Source: an uncultured Ruminococcus sp.
GTDB lineage: Bacteria; Bacillota; Clostridia; Oscillospirales; Ruminococcaceae
Direction: 5' to 3'
Assembly: GCA_944388405.1 (NCBI GenBank)
Contig: CALXIQ010000018.1
Location: forward strand, 1-64,000
Length of the DNA: 64,000 nucleotides
Shown here: piece after piece, positions 41,674-50,800 of the stretch
Numbering within the stretch: position 1 is the stretch's first letter
Layout: each line of letters opens with the position of its first letter
Made by a program: the position numbers and the translations under genes
Notes under the pieces: model-generated
Told to the model about the DNA's origin: nothing
Databases searched by the model: none
The model's input: only the letters and a program-made list of their open reading frames with translations

Positions 41674-43515
41674 ATGAAAATAACCGACGAGGATAATCCA
41701 CGACTTCCCTATCTGCGTGACAAAACCTCGAAGCTTACCACTTCGCCGGGTTGCTATATAATGAAGGACGCTTCTTCAAAGATTATCTATATAGGCAAGG
41801 CGAAAAACCTGAAAAATCGGGTAACCTCATATTTCCGCAAGGGTCAGGACCATCTCCCCAAGGTATGGAAAATGGTTTCTCATGTAAACGACTATGACTT
41901 TATCGTCACCGACAGCGAATTTGAAGCGCTGGTGCTGGAATGTTCTCTTATAAAACAGTATTCTCCAAAGTACAACATTCTGCTTAAAGACGACAAGGGC
42001 TACAGCTATATCCGTATAACTAACGAGCCTTTCCCGAGACTTCAGAGCGTTTTGCAGAAATACGACGACAACGCCGAATATATCGGTCCTTACACCAGCT
42101 CCTACGCCGTAAAGCAGGCGGTTATCGAAGCCAACAAGGTATTTATGCTGCCCACCTGCAACAGGAAATTTCCGCAGGATTTTGGAAAACATCGTCCCTG
42201 TCTTAACCATCACATAAAGCAGTGCATGGGAGTTTGCACCGGACAGATTTCTCAGGAGGAATACAACGCCGTTATACGTCAGGCGGTGGATTACATCAGA
42301 AACGGCTCTCAGGATTCTGTGGAGCGGCTTACCAAGGAGATGGAGGCTGCCGCAGAGGAACTTAATTTTGAGCTTGCCGCCAAGCTGCGGGACAGAATCG
42401 CCGCTATAACCAAGGCGGCTGATAAGCAGAAAATAATCGACCCCAACATGAAGGATTCGGATATAATTGCAATTTCGCAAAACGGCGAAAAAGCCTGTGC
42501 CAGCGTGCTTATGTACCGTGGCGGACGGCTTTTTGACAAGGCGGATTTCTTCTTAGGCGAGGAAGAGGAACAGTCTGAGATGCGGGAAAGCTTTATAACT
42601 CGGTTTTACTCCAACCGTGATTCCGTTCCCAAGGAAATTCTCCTTGATGAGGAGATAGAAAACTATCAGCTGCTTGAACAGTGGCTGAGAGAAAAATCGG
42701 GTCACGCCGTTCACATTTCCACCCCTAAAAGAGGGCATCTGCTGCGGCTTACAACCCTTGCCAAAAGCAATGCGTCAGAATATCTGTCCATAAAGGTAGG
42801 ACGCACCGGCAAGGAGATTGTGGCTCTTGAGGAGCTTGCCAAGGCGCTGGAGCTTCCAAAGCCGCCAAAGTTTATTGAGTGCTACGACATTTCAAACCTT
42901 GCGTCCTCTGACATGGTTGCGGGAATGGTGGTTTTTGAAAACGGCCGTCCCTGCAAGAAATACTACAAGAAGTTTTCCATAAAAACTGTGTCGGAGCAAA
43001 ACGACTACGCAAGTATGTGCGAAGTGCTGGAGCGGAGATTCCGCAATTATTTTGAAAAAACCGACGAAGGCTTTTCAATCCTCCCCGACCTTATTCTGCT
43101 GGACGGCGGTCAGGGTCATGTCAATACCGTTACTCCCGTTATAAGAAAAATGGGAATAGATGTTCCGGTTTTCGGTCTGGTGAAGGATTCCAAGCACCGA
43201 ACCAGAGCGGTGGCGACGGGCGGAGGGGAAATAAGCCTGACAAAATCCCGCAGCGCCTTTAATCTTGTCACCCGGATACAGGACGAGGTTCACCGCTACG
43301 CTATAACCTACCAGGCAGCAAAGCACAGAAAAAGCTCTTATCAGCTGGAACTTACAAAAGTTAAAGGCATCGGCGAGAAAAAGGCGGTTAAGCTTATGAC
43401 GGAATTTAAGACCAAGGACAACCTGAAAAAAGCCACTGTGGAGGAGCTTGCCAAAGCGGCAGGCGTAAGCATAGCCACCGCTGAGGAACTGCACAAGTTA
43501 ATTCAGGAGATGTAG
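41674..43515 (+). CDS. uvrC: UvrABC excinuclease subunit C
   Basis: 613 residues from ATG 41674, seven bases after GGGAGG; an in-frame ATG at 41668 is too close to that SD. Nucleotide excision repair nuclease making both incisions. Domains: GIY-YIG (about residues 15-95; GCYIMKDASSKIIYIGKAKNLKNR in pieces), Cys-rich PCLNHHIKQCMGVC, UVR helix pair (LNFELAAKLRDRI), UvrC RNase-H-like domain (IECYDISNL, LILLDGGQGHVN) and C-terminal helix-hairpin-helix (KVKGIGEKKAVKLM). Confidence 0.96.
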   Translation: MKITDEDNPRLPYLRDKTSKLTTSPGCYIMKDASSKIIYIGKAKNLKNRVTSYFRKGQDHLPKVWKMVSHVNDYDFIVTDSEFEALVLECSLIKQYSPKYNILLKDDKGYSYIRITNEPFPRLQSVLQKYDDNAEYIGPYTSSYAVKQAVIEANKVFMLPTCNRKFPQDFGKHRPCLNHHIKQCMGVCTGQISQEEYNAVIRQAVDYIRNGSQDSVERLTKEMEAAAEELNFELAAKLRDRIAAITKAADKQKIIDPNMKDSDIIAISQNGEKACASVLMYRGGRLFDKADFFLGEEEEQSEMRESFITRFYSNRDSVPKEILLDEEIENYQLLEQWLREKSGHAVHISTPKRGHLLRLTTLAKSNASEYLSIKVGRTGKEIVALEELAKALELPKPPKFIECYDISNLASSDMVAGMVVFENGRPCKKYYKKFSIKTVSEQNDYASMCEVLERRFRNYFEKTDEGFSILPDLILLDGGQGHVNTVTPVIRKMGIDVPVFGLVKDSKHRTRAVATGGGEISLTKSRSAFNLVTRIQDEVHRYAITYQAAKHRKSSYQLELTKVKGIGEKKAVKLMTEFKTKDNLKKATVEELAKAAGVSIATAEELHKLIQEM

Positions 43516-43563
43516 CATGATAAATTGAAAGGAGAAACACTCAATTCGGAGGGTGAGACAAAA

Positions 43564-44838
43564 ATGACTGAATCGGAAAAATATGTTAACACCTTTTCCG
43601 GCACGGGAAAGGCTGTGGATAACCTTGAGCGAATAACCTCCCTGCTGTCCGCATTGGGCAACCCTCAGAACAAGCTGCGGTTTATCCACATTGCCGGCAC
43701 CAACGGCAAAGGCTCCATGGCGCAGATGTTCAATGAGATTCTCATTCATGCAGGCTACAGGGTAGGGCTTTTCACCTCCCCTTACATAATAGAATATTCC
43801 GACAGGATAAAGGTAAACAACCGCAATATTTCTCCCGATGAACTTGACGACATAGTCAGGCAAATACGTCCCATAATTGACGCTCACCCAAAGAGAGGGG
43901 AATTTTCTCAGTTTGAAATAACTCAGGCTGTTGCGTTTCTCTATTTTGTAAAGTGTGGCTGCAATGTTGTGGTGCTGGAAACGGGAGTGGGGGGACTGCT
44001 TGACAGCACCAACGTTATCCGGAATCCCGTCGCTTGCGTAATCGGCTCGGTTTCATACGACCACACGGCAATTCTGGGGGACACCCTTGAAAAGATTGCC
44101 TTCCAGAAATCCGGGATAATAAAGCCCGGCTGTCCCTGCGTGCTTTCTCCGGGAAACGATGAAGCGGTGATAAGGATGGTAAAGGAAAAGGCGGCAAAAG
44201 AGCACTCTCCCCTGATAATACCGGATTTAAGGGATTGCAGGGTTATAACAAGGGATATAACCGGCAGCGAATTTTCCTACAAGGGAGAAGTTTATCGCAC
44301 TTCCATGCCGGGGCTTCACCAGGTTTCAAACGCAGTTACTGTTATTGAAGCAATGAAGTTTATATCAGAGTCTTTTCCCGTTACTTATGAAAATGTTTCA
44401 GCAGGAATAAAAAAGGCTCGCATTTTCGGCCGGGTGGAGGTTCTCTCGAAAGCGCCTTTGGTAATTCTTGACGGAGCTCACAATCCCGACGGAATGAAAG
44501 CCCTTGCACGTTCTATCAGTTCGCCCGATAACAAAAGGTATACTATTATAATAGGTATGCACAAGGATAAAAACTCCTTTGAGGCGGTGAAAAATCTTAT
44601 ACCGCTTGCACAACAGTTTATAACCGTGGACGGCTTCTCGGCAGGAAACCGCGACCTTGACAAGCACGACCTTGCCCGGCTTATCCGCAAAGCAGGAGGG
44701 AACGCCGCTGCGGCGCAAGGCGGAATAATGGAGGAGATACGCCATGCCATAAGGGAAAATCCCGACGGAGGGGTTTTGATTTGCGGCTCGCTTTTTCTGG
44801 TGTCATATGTTAAAACTAATTCAGGCAAAATATTCTGA
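43564..44838 (+). CDS. folC: Folylpolyglutamate / dihydrofolate synthase
   Basis: 424 residues from ATG 43564, ten bases after GGAGGG. Mur-ligase-like: P-loop HIAGTNGKGSMAQM (about 45-58), folate loop TSPYIIEYSDRI, GVGGLLDSTNVI, and C-terminal DGAHNPDGMKAL. It adds glutamate to folate, and possibly to dihydropteroate. Follows uvrC by 48 bp, so it may share its transcript. Confidence 0.94.
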   Translation: MTESEKYVNTFSGTGKAVDNLERITSLLSALGNPQNKLRFIHIAGTNGKGSMAQMFNEILIHAGYRVGLFTSPYIIEYSDRIKVNNRNISPDELDDIVRQIRPIIDAHPKRGEFSQFEITQAVAFLYFVKCGCNVVVLETGVGGLLDSTNVIRNPVACVIGSVSYDHTAILGDTLEKIAFQKSGIIKPGCPCVLSPGNDEAVIRMVKEKAAKEHSPLIIPDLRDCRVITRDITGSEFSYKGEVYRTSMPGLHQVSNAVTVIEAMKFISESFPVTYENVSAGIKKARIFGRVEVLSKAPLVILDGAHNPDGMKALARSISSPDNKRYTIIIGMHKDKNSFEAVKNLIPLAQQFITVDGFSAGNRDLDKHDLARLIRKAGGNAAAAQGGIMEEIRHAIRENPDGGVLICGSLFLVSYVKTNSGKIF

Positions 44839-44843
44839 AAAGC

Positions 44844-44872
44844 TTGACGTTGGCAAGGAAAAGTTGTATAAT
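44844..44872 (+). promoter_or_regulatory. Sigma-A promoter of metG
   Basis: TTGACG (44844-44849), 17-base spacer, TATAAT (44867-44872), 45 bp before the ATG. Confidence 0.82.
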
Positions 44873-44917
44873 ATTAAAAGTGCGCTGCACTAATCTATTG
44901 GTTCAGGAGGAATTAAA

Positions 44918-46864
44918 ATGCCCAAAAAGCCTTTTTATATTACCACCCCGATATACTATCCGTCGGGCAATCCGCATATCGGTCACTGCTACACAACTGT
45001 GGCTTGCGATTCTATTGCCAGATACAAGCGAATGCAGGGCTATGATGTAATGTTCCTCACCGGCACTGACGAGCACGGTCTTAAAATAGAGCAGAAGGCT
45101 GCCGAAAAGGGCGTTACTCCAAAACAGTATGTTGACGAGATTGTAGAAATATTCAAAAAGCTGTGGAGCTACATGAATATCAACTATGACAGATACATCA
45201 GAACCACCGATGATTACCACATCGAAACGGTTCAGAAAATATTCAAGGAGCTTTACGACAAGGGTTACATCTACAAGGGTGAATACTCGGGAAAATACTG
45301 CACTCCCTGCGAAAGCTTCTGGACAGATTCTCAGCTTGTTGACGGAAAATGTCCCGAATGCGGCAGAGAGGTTACACAGGCAAAGGAGGAAGCGTATTTC
45401 TTCAAGATGTCGCCTTTTGCCGAGCGAATCGAAAAGCTGCTTACCGAAACCGACTATCTACAGCCTAAAACAAGGGCTACGGAGCTGGTAAACAACTTTA
45501 TCAAGCCGGGACTTGAGGATTTATGCGTTTCCAGAACCACATTCAAGTGGGGCATTCCCGTTACCTTTGACGAGGGTCATGTAGTTTATGTTTGGATAGA
45601 CGCACTTTCCAACTATATCTCTGCTCTTGGCTTTTGGAACGAACAGTATAACGACTTTGAAAAGTTCTGGCCTGCCGATGTTCACATGGTGGCAAAGGAC
45701 ATCATGAGATTCCATGCCATAATCTGGCCTGCGATGCTGATGGCTCTGGATTTGCCTTTGCCCAAGCACTTAGCTGTTCACGGCTGGATAACCTTCAACG
45801 GTCAGAAGATGTCAAAATCTCTTGGCAACGTGGTTGACCCCTTTATTTTGGGAGAAAGATACGGTGCGGACGCTATCAGATACCACATTCTCCGTGAGAT
45901 GGCGTTAGGCGCTGACAGCTCATTCTCCAACGAGATTATGATAAACCGCATAAATTCCGACCTGGCAAACGGACTTGGCAACCTGGTTTCCAGGACTGTA
46001 GCGATGGTTGACAAATACTTTGGCGGAACACTTCCCACAGACCGTGAGGAGGGCGAATTTGACGGTGAGCTTATTTCCGAAGCTTTGGCTTTGCGTGACA
46101 AGGCGGACGAATTTATTGACAAGACTCAGATAAACAACGCACTTGCGGAGATTTTCAAGGTTATTTCCAGAGCAAACAAGTACATTGATGAAACTGCCCC
46201 TTGGGTTTTAGGCAAGGACGAAAGCAAGAAAGCTCGGCTTGCCACGGTGCTGTACAATCTGCTTGAAGCAATCAGAATTTCCACTACCCTACTCAGCTGT
46301 TTTATGCCTACCACAATGCCCAAGGTATGGGAACAGATTGGTGCAACGGAATCGGACATTTCCTACGAAAACGCCGGAAAATTTGGTGTTCTACCTAAAA
46401 ACGTAACCGTCAAGAGGGGCGAGATTATTTTCCCGAGAATTGACGTTGACAAGGAAATTGACGAGCTCAACAAGATTATCGGCGACAACAAGCCGGCGGA
46501 AGAAAAGGCTGACGGCTTTGAGCCCGAGGCTGTAGCCCCACAGATTTCTATTGAAGATTTTGCAAAAGTTGATCTGAGGGTTGCCCTTGTAAAGTCCTGC
46601 GAGAAGGTAAAGAAGTCCAAAAAGCTGCTTTGCTTACAGCTTGACGACGGCATGGGCGGACGTCAGGTAGTATCGGGAATTTCCCAATGGTACGCCCCTG
46701 AGGACTTAATCGGCAAGAAAGTTATAGTTGTAGCAAATCTGAAGCCCGCCAAACTTTGCGGCATTGAATCAAACGGCATGATTTGCGCTGCCGACGCCCC
46801 GGACGGTTCGGCAAAGGTTATTTTCCCCGATCAATCCCTCCCCTGCGGAGCAAAAATAAGATAA
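44918..46864 (+). CDS. metG: Methionyl-tRNA synthetase
   Basis: 648 residues. Class I synthetase: HIGH-type PHIGHCYTT (about 19-27), knuckle with CTPCESFW and CPECGR zinc cysteines, KMSKS as GQKMSKSLGN near 300, anticodon-binding helical domain, and a C-terminal EMAP/Trbp111 tRNA-binding domain (SIEDFAKVDLRVALV, about 545-648). It charges initiator and elongator tRNA-Met. AGGAGG is eight bases upstream. No T-box leader is seen; the leader is only about 40 bases. Confidence 0.96.
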   Translation: MPKKPFYITTPIYYPSGNPHIGHCYTTVACDSIARYKRMQGYDVMFLTGTDEHGLKIEQKAAEKGVTPKQYVDEIVEIFKKLWSYMNINYDRYIRTTDDYHIETVQKIFKELYDKGYIYKGEYSGKYCTPCESFWTDSQLVDGKCPECGREVTQAKEEAYFFKMSPFAERIEKLLTETDYLQPKTRATELVNNFIKPGLEDLCVSRTTFKWGIPVTFDEGHVVYVWIDALSNYISALGFWNEQYNDFEKFWPADVHMVAKDIMRFHAIIWPAMLMALDLPLPKHLAVHGWITFNGQKMSKSLGNVVDPFILGERYGADAIRYHILREMALGADSSFSNEIMINRINSDLANGLGNLVSRTVAMVDKYFGGTLPTDREEGEFDGELISEALALRDKADEFIDKTQINNALAEIFKVISRANKYIDETAPWVLGKDESKKARLATVLYNLLEAIRISTTLLSCFMPTTMPKVWEQIGATESDISYENAGKFGVLPKNVTVKRGEIIFPRIDVDKEIDELNKIIGDNKPAEEKADGFEPEAVAPQISIEDFAKVDLRVALVKSCEKVKKSKKLLCLQLDDGMGGRQVVSGISQWYAPEDLIGKKVIVVANLKPAKLCGIESNGMICAADAPDGSAKVIFPDQSLPCGAKIR

Positions 46865-46895
46865 TTTTCAAGGAGCGGTTTTCCGCTCCACACAT

Positions 46896-46972
46896 GCGCT
46901 TGTAGCTCAGTTGGATAGAGTGCAAGACTCCGACTCTTGAGGTCGCAGGTTCGATTCCTGTCAAGCGCACCA
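46896..46972 (+). tRNA. tRNA-Arg (anticodon CCG)
   Basis: Full cloverleaf read by eye: acceptor GCGCTTG/CAAGCGC, D stem GCTC/GAGT, anticodon stem CAAGA/TCTTG with loop CTCCGAC (anticodon CCG, reads CGG), variable AGGTC, T arm GCAGG-TTCGATT-CCTGT, discriminator A and encoded CCA. It lies between metG and the pilus region. Confidence 0.95.
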
Positions 46973-47046
46973 GTCTTAGCCCAGACGGGGCAATATCGAT
47001 CCGCTCGCTTTGCTCGCTTCGTTTTGTTTGGGCTATTAGTTCGTAA

Positions 47047-47268
47047 CCGTCAAGGGTAGTTTGTCCGGACATTGGTTTTTGACATAGTTTGTTCGGGCAT
47101 CGGTATATAAACCAAAAAAGTCTGGTAATATGCTTCCTTTGACTGCGGTAACAAACTTACCGCCCTTACAAACCAAGTGAGCGGCAGCGAACGGCTCGCG
47201 TATTGCGCCGTCCGCGATAGGACCCGTCAAGGGTAGTTTGTCCGGGCATCGGTTTTAAACATGGTTTG
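47047..47268 (+). repeat. Pair of 45-bp direct repeats
   Basis: Copies at 47047-47091 and 47224-47268, both opening CCGTCAAGGGTAGTTTGTCC, about five mismatches. A partial third copy (GTTCGGGCATCGGT) starts near 47090. Confidence 0.75.
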
Positions 47269-47311
47269 ATGAGGCTCAAAACTGGTAAGGCAAGCGAGTG
47301 CGAAACGTGAA

Positions 47312-47346
47312 AATCCGTTACTGTTTGTGCAGTAGCGGATATTTTT
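47312..47346 (+). terminator. Hairpin with T-tract in the junction region
   Basis: ATCCGTTACTG (47313-47323) pairs with CAGTAGCGGAT (47330-47340), then ATTTTTATG. It may terminate the tRNA transcript or a lost gene. Confidence 0.7.
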
Positions 47347-47411
47347 ATGCGCGGAAACTTGGGTGCTTTTGCTCACCTGCAATACGGCGGCGTTCCGTAC
47401 ATTGGTGCACT

Positions 47412-47437
47412 GTAGGGGACGATGCCCACACCGCCCC
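47412..47437 (+). repeat. Dispersed 26-bp repeat, copy 1
   Basis: GTAGGGG.CGATGCC.ACA.CGCCCC unit. An inverted copy with 23 of 26 matches lies at 57093-57118, on the other side of the pilus operon. Confidence 0.7.
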
Positions 47438-47626
47438 CATTGAATGACATCTTACGGCACGAGGGATGCCACATTGTGCCGACTACGGCTAAGATTTTTC
47501 ACCATCCAAGAAATAGGTTATAAATACTAAGATACTAATTTTTACAATCAAACTTAAGATTTTGTTTACACAGACTGTTTAGTGTCCCATTTTTGTCCCA
47601 TTTATTTTACTTTTATGTAAAACCTC

Positions 47627-47655
47627 TTGACATATATATTACATTGTGGTATAAT
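47627..47655 (+). promoter_or_regulatory. Consensus sigma-A promoter of the pilus operon
   Basis: TTGACA (47627-47632), 17-base spacer, TATAAT (47650-47655): a full consensus match. The start near 47662 gives a leader of about 230 bases. Confidence 0.88.
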
Positions 47656-47892
47656 ACATACACACAAATTGCAATAATATGCAATTGAGTATATATATAT
47701 ATATATAAGAATATGTCAATAAGCTCCTCTGCTTTTCAAGGCTTATGCAAGCAGGCTTTAAAGGTAACTTTGCGGTGAAGTATCGTATTCAGCTACAATT
47801 TCATAAAAATAATGCAAGCCTCAGGCTTTGAAAGGTGTGGAGATATCAGATATAGTTTATTTACAAACATATTTATAGGTGAATGGTATAAA
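47656..47892 (+). promoter_or_regulatory. Long pilus leader with (TA)9 tract and repeats
   Basis: Contains AATTGCA/TGCAATT palindrome (47667-47686), nine TA units (47690-47707), an ATAAGC/GCTTAT hairpin (about 47719-47746) and two related copies of ATGCAAGC..AGGCTTT.AAAGGT (near 47746 and 47811). Not matched to a known riboswitch. Confidence 0.55.
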
Positions 47893-50800
47893 ATGTCAAA
47901 CACAACTAAACTTCAAAGGAGAAACAGCAAACAAATTAAACGCATAACTGCTATGTGTCTTGCGGTTATGTTTTCTGCATCGGCCATGTTGACAGATAAC
48001 TTTCCCGAGCTTTTTCCTGCTCGTGTTACGGCGGTAGCTAACGACGGCGGTTTGTCGGAACACGTAATTGATACCGTAAGCCCTGCCCATGTTGAGTTTA
48101 ATTTGTTTGACTACTGGACTTATCAACAGGATGCTGTTTATTGGCAGAACTGGGGCTTGCAAGCCGGAATAAATGCTGGACACCCTTTTATTTTTGCAAA
48201 TGGCGATCCAGGTAGAGGTCCTTGGAACGTCTGGTCAGGTCACGGAGATCATTATAATACTAATCACCCTCCCGCTATTCAATACGGCGAGTATAAAGGT
48301 ATTGTAAATACGCTGCTTGGTGATGATGGATTCCCGGTTCTTGACCTTGATGATGATTTTCCAAATAAAGGTTACCCGGATTTTATGGACGATTACAACT
48401 TGACTGACATTAGTTACTTAACTGAATCCCTTGACTATCTTTTTGACCCGGATATTGAAAGCGACTATAAGGCAGTGTATGAAAACGTACAGGGGCTTGT
48501 AAAATACGACGGCAACGGCGGTTATGTTTACAACAGTCATGAAAACTTTGCTTCATTTAAGGAAACTACAGGAACTGTAGGTTCAAACGGCGAAGCAAGC
48601 GACGGATATTTTGAAGTATATGACAACTGGGCGGTATATGCAGCCACCTCGTCCAACGGTCAGTTTTTTCCTTTTGACAGTGCAGATGAAGTTTTCGTAC
48701 GGAATGGCGGAAACTACATCGAAGATGGAAACGGAAATCTGGTGCCGTCAACTGCTGTTAATACTGCTAATGATGTTACTACCCAAGATGGACGTTATCT
48801 TAACCACCATATGGGCATGACAATGGAAACTGTGTTTCTACAGCCCGAGGAAGGTAGAATTGATGCGGACACGCCAATGTCTTTCACCTTTTCCGGTGAC
48901 GACGACGTATGGATTTTTATAGACGGAGTGCTGGTGTCCGACTTGGGCGGTATACATAACGAATGTTTTACCATTATCGACTTTGAAACAGGAAATGTTT
49001 ATACAGGTCTTACACCTGTTACATCGGAAAACGGTTCTTTGGTTGAAGATACTCCGACTTTGGAGGAATTGAGAACGGAATTACAAAACGGTACTGATAA
49101 GCAGTGGAGATGGGGAGAACCCGGTAATACTGCCAATGGTTACGTAGTACAAACAGGAACGTTTGATGAGTTCTGTGAAGCTCACGGTATTCAAGTAACA
49201 ACGCTGAGAGCAATTTTTGAAGCTGCTGGAGGCGAATATTACGATTCTCAGGAATGGGGCAACCAAGACAGCGGCATGAGCGCAAACACCTTCGACCAGA
49301 ACACTCAGCACGAGCTTAAGATGTTCTATCTTGAACGTGGCGCAGGTGCTTCAAACCTGGTGCTTGAATTTAACATGCTGGCTGTTCCCGCTTCAGGAAT
49401 CACCAAAACAGACCAGGACGGTAACCCTGTTGAAGGAGCTACCTTTGAGCTTTGGCCGGCGCGGGTAAGCAATACCGAAGTGGATGAATATGGCAATCCC
49501 GCTCCCCTGATAGGCGGCGACGGACTGTATATAGCAGATAAAAGCGATGGCGAACCGATTTGCGAAGCCACAACCGACCGAAACGGTCATCTGAACTTTA
49601 TTACCGACAAGCGAAAAATCATAAGCTTTCAGGAACGAGCGGAAAGCTACGATGAGTTTTACTATGTTCTGGAAGAGGTCGAAATCCCCATCGGGTATCG
49701 TTCAAACGGCGATATTTCACTATACTACAGTATGTACGGCTTCAACAACAGCGAGGGCGTGCTTCTTTCCTACAACTACTGGGAAACCGGCGCATACGCT
49801 CAGGCAACGCTGTCAGTTACCATGACGGAAGATTTGTATGAATATACGGTTAATACAGACGGATTACCGAAGGCGGGAAATCTTATTGCTCCTCCCGAAG
49901 GCTCCGATATTAACGTAGATGAATATCTTGACAACGGAATAATCTTTGCCGTGCCCGTAAAACGAATTGACATGACCAAGTCTATTTACGACGAGAGCAA
50001 CCTCTATGCACTTTACGGCACGATGAACACCGGCTGGACCATAATGCATAATCCCATTACAGACAAGGAGTCGGTACTTGAAGCGGCAAAGGGCATGGTT
50101 AGAGTAATGCAGGAAACCAGACAGACGGGCACTATTATCGCCGAACGAAACGCCCGCCAGTTGTTTCATTTAGAAATAACCAACATTCCCGGTAACGTTA
50201 AGCTTACCTATCCATATCTTATGGATAGTGATCGGGTTAACGAGAGCGAATATAATATTGCTTTTTACTTTGCTCCAAACGTAACCTCTATTGATGAGAT
50301 TACAGACGCAGACACGATTGTGCGTATTGCCTCATCAACTCCTGAAGACGAAGGCGGAAATGTTCAGCGCTTTGAAAGACAGTATGCTTCTCAGTTCTAC
50401 GTTCCAAACAACTTTAACCGTGTGCGTGTTCAGAAGCTTGACTATCAGGGCAACCGACTTGATTGCGCAACCTTTACCATATATCAGGCGTTTTCAACTT
50501 GGGATCGAGACGGTAACGGAGAACAGTATGTTGAGGACAAAAACGGTATGTACCGTAATACTCAAGTTGTAAACCCCGACGGCACGCTTAAATCCCGTGA
50601 AGAAATCATTCAAGTTGAGGATTACTGGGACCGAGGCACAACCATCTCGGAAGGCTCGACGGGAACAGGCGGACTTGACCTTGACGGAGCATTTATATTC
50701 CCCTCGGCATTTGACGATTATGTTTACGAGGAACATCAGAATACTCAGCCCTATCGGGTAGACCCAAACGACACCTCCACTTATCTTGAGGAGGGCGAGT

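Larger units (their letters stand above)
46973..47626. other. Non-coding junction with repeats between tRNA-Arg and the pilus promoter
   Basis: No credible gene. Holds two 45-bp direct repeats (47047-47091, 47224-47268), a terminator-like hairpin (47312-47346) and one copy of a 26-bp dispersed repeat (47412-47437). The make-up is typical of a tRNA-adjacent integration or rearrangement zone, but no integrase is present. Confidence 0.7.

Noticed and set aside
46818..47072. Minus-strand frame of 84 codons containing LTGIEPATSRVGVLHSIQLSYK
   Set aside because: It is antisense to the tRNA-Arg gene and the end of metG. This type of 'GIEPATS' frame is a well-known artefact of reading tRNA genes backwards.
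47036..47230. Minus-strand frame of 64 codons over the 45-bp repeats
   Set aside because: It is made of the dispersed repeat, with no RBS or domain; similar fragments arise wherever the repeat occurs.
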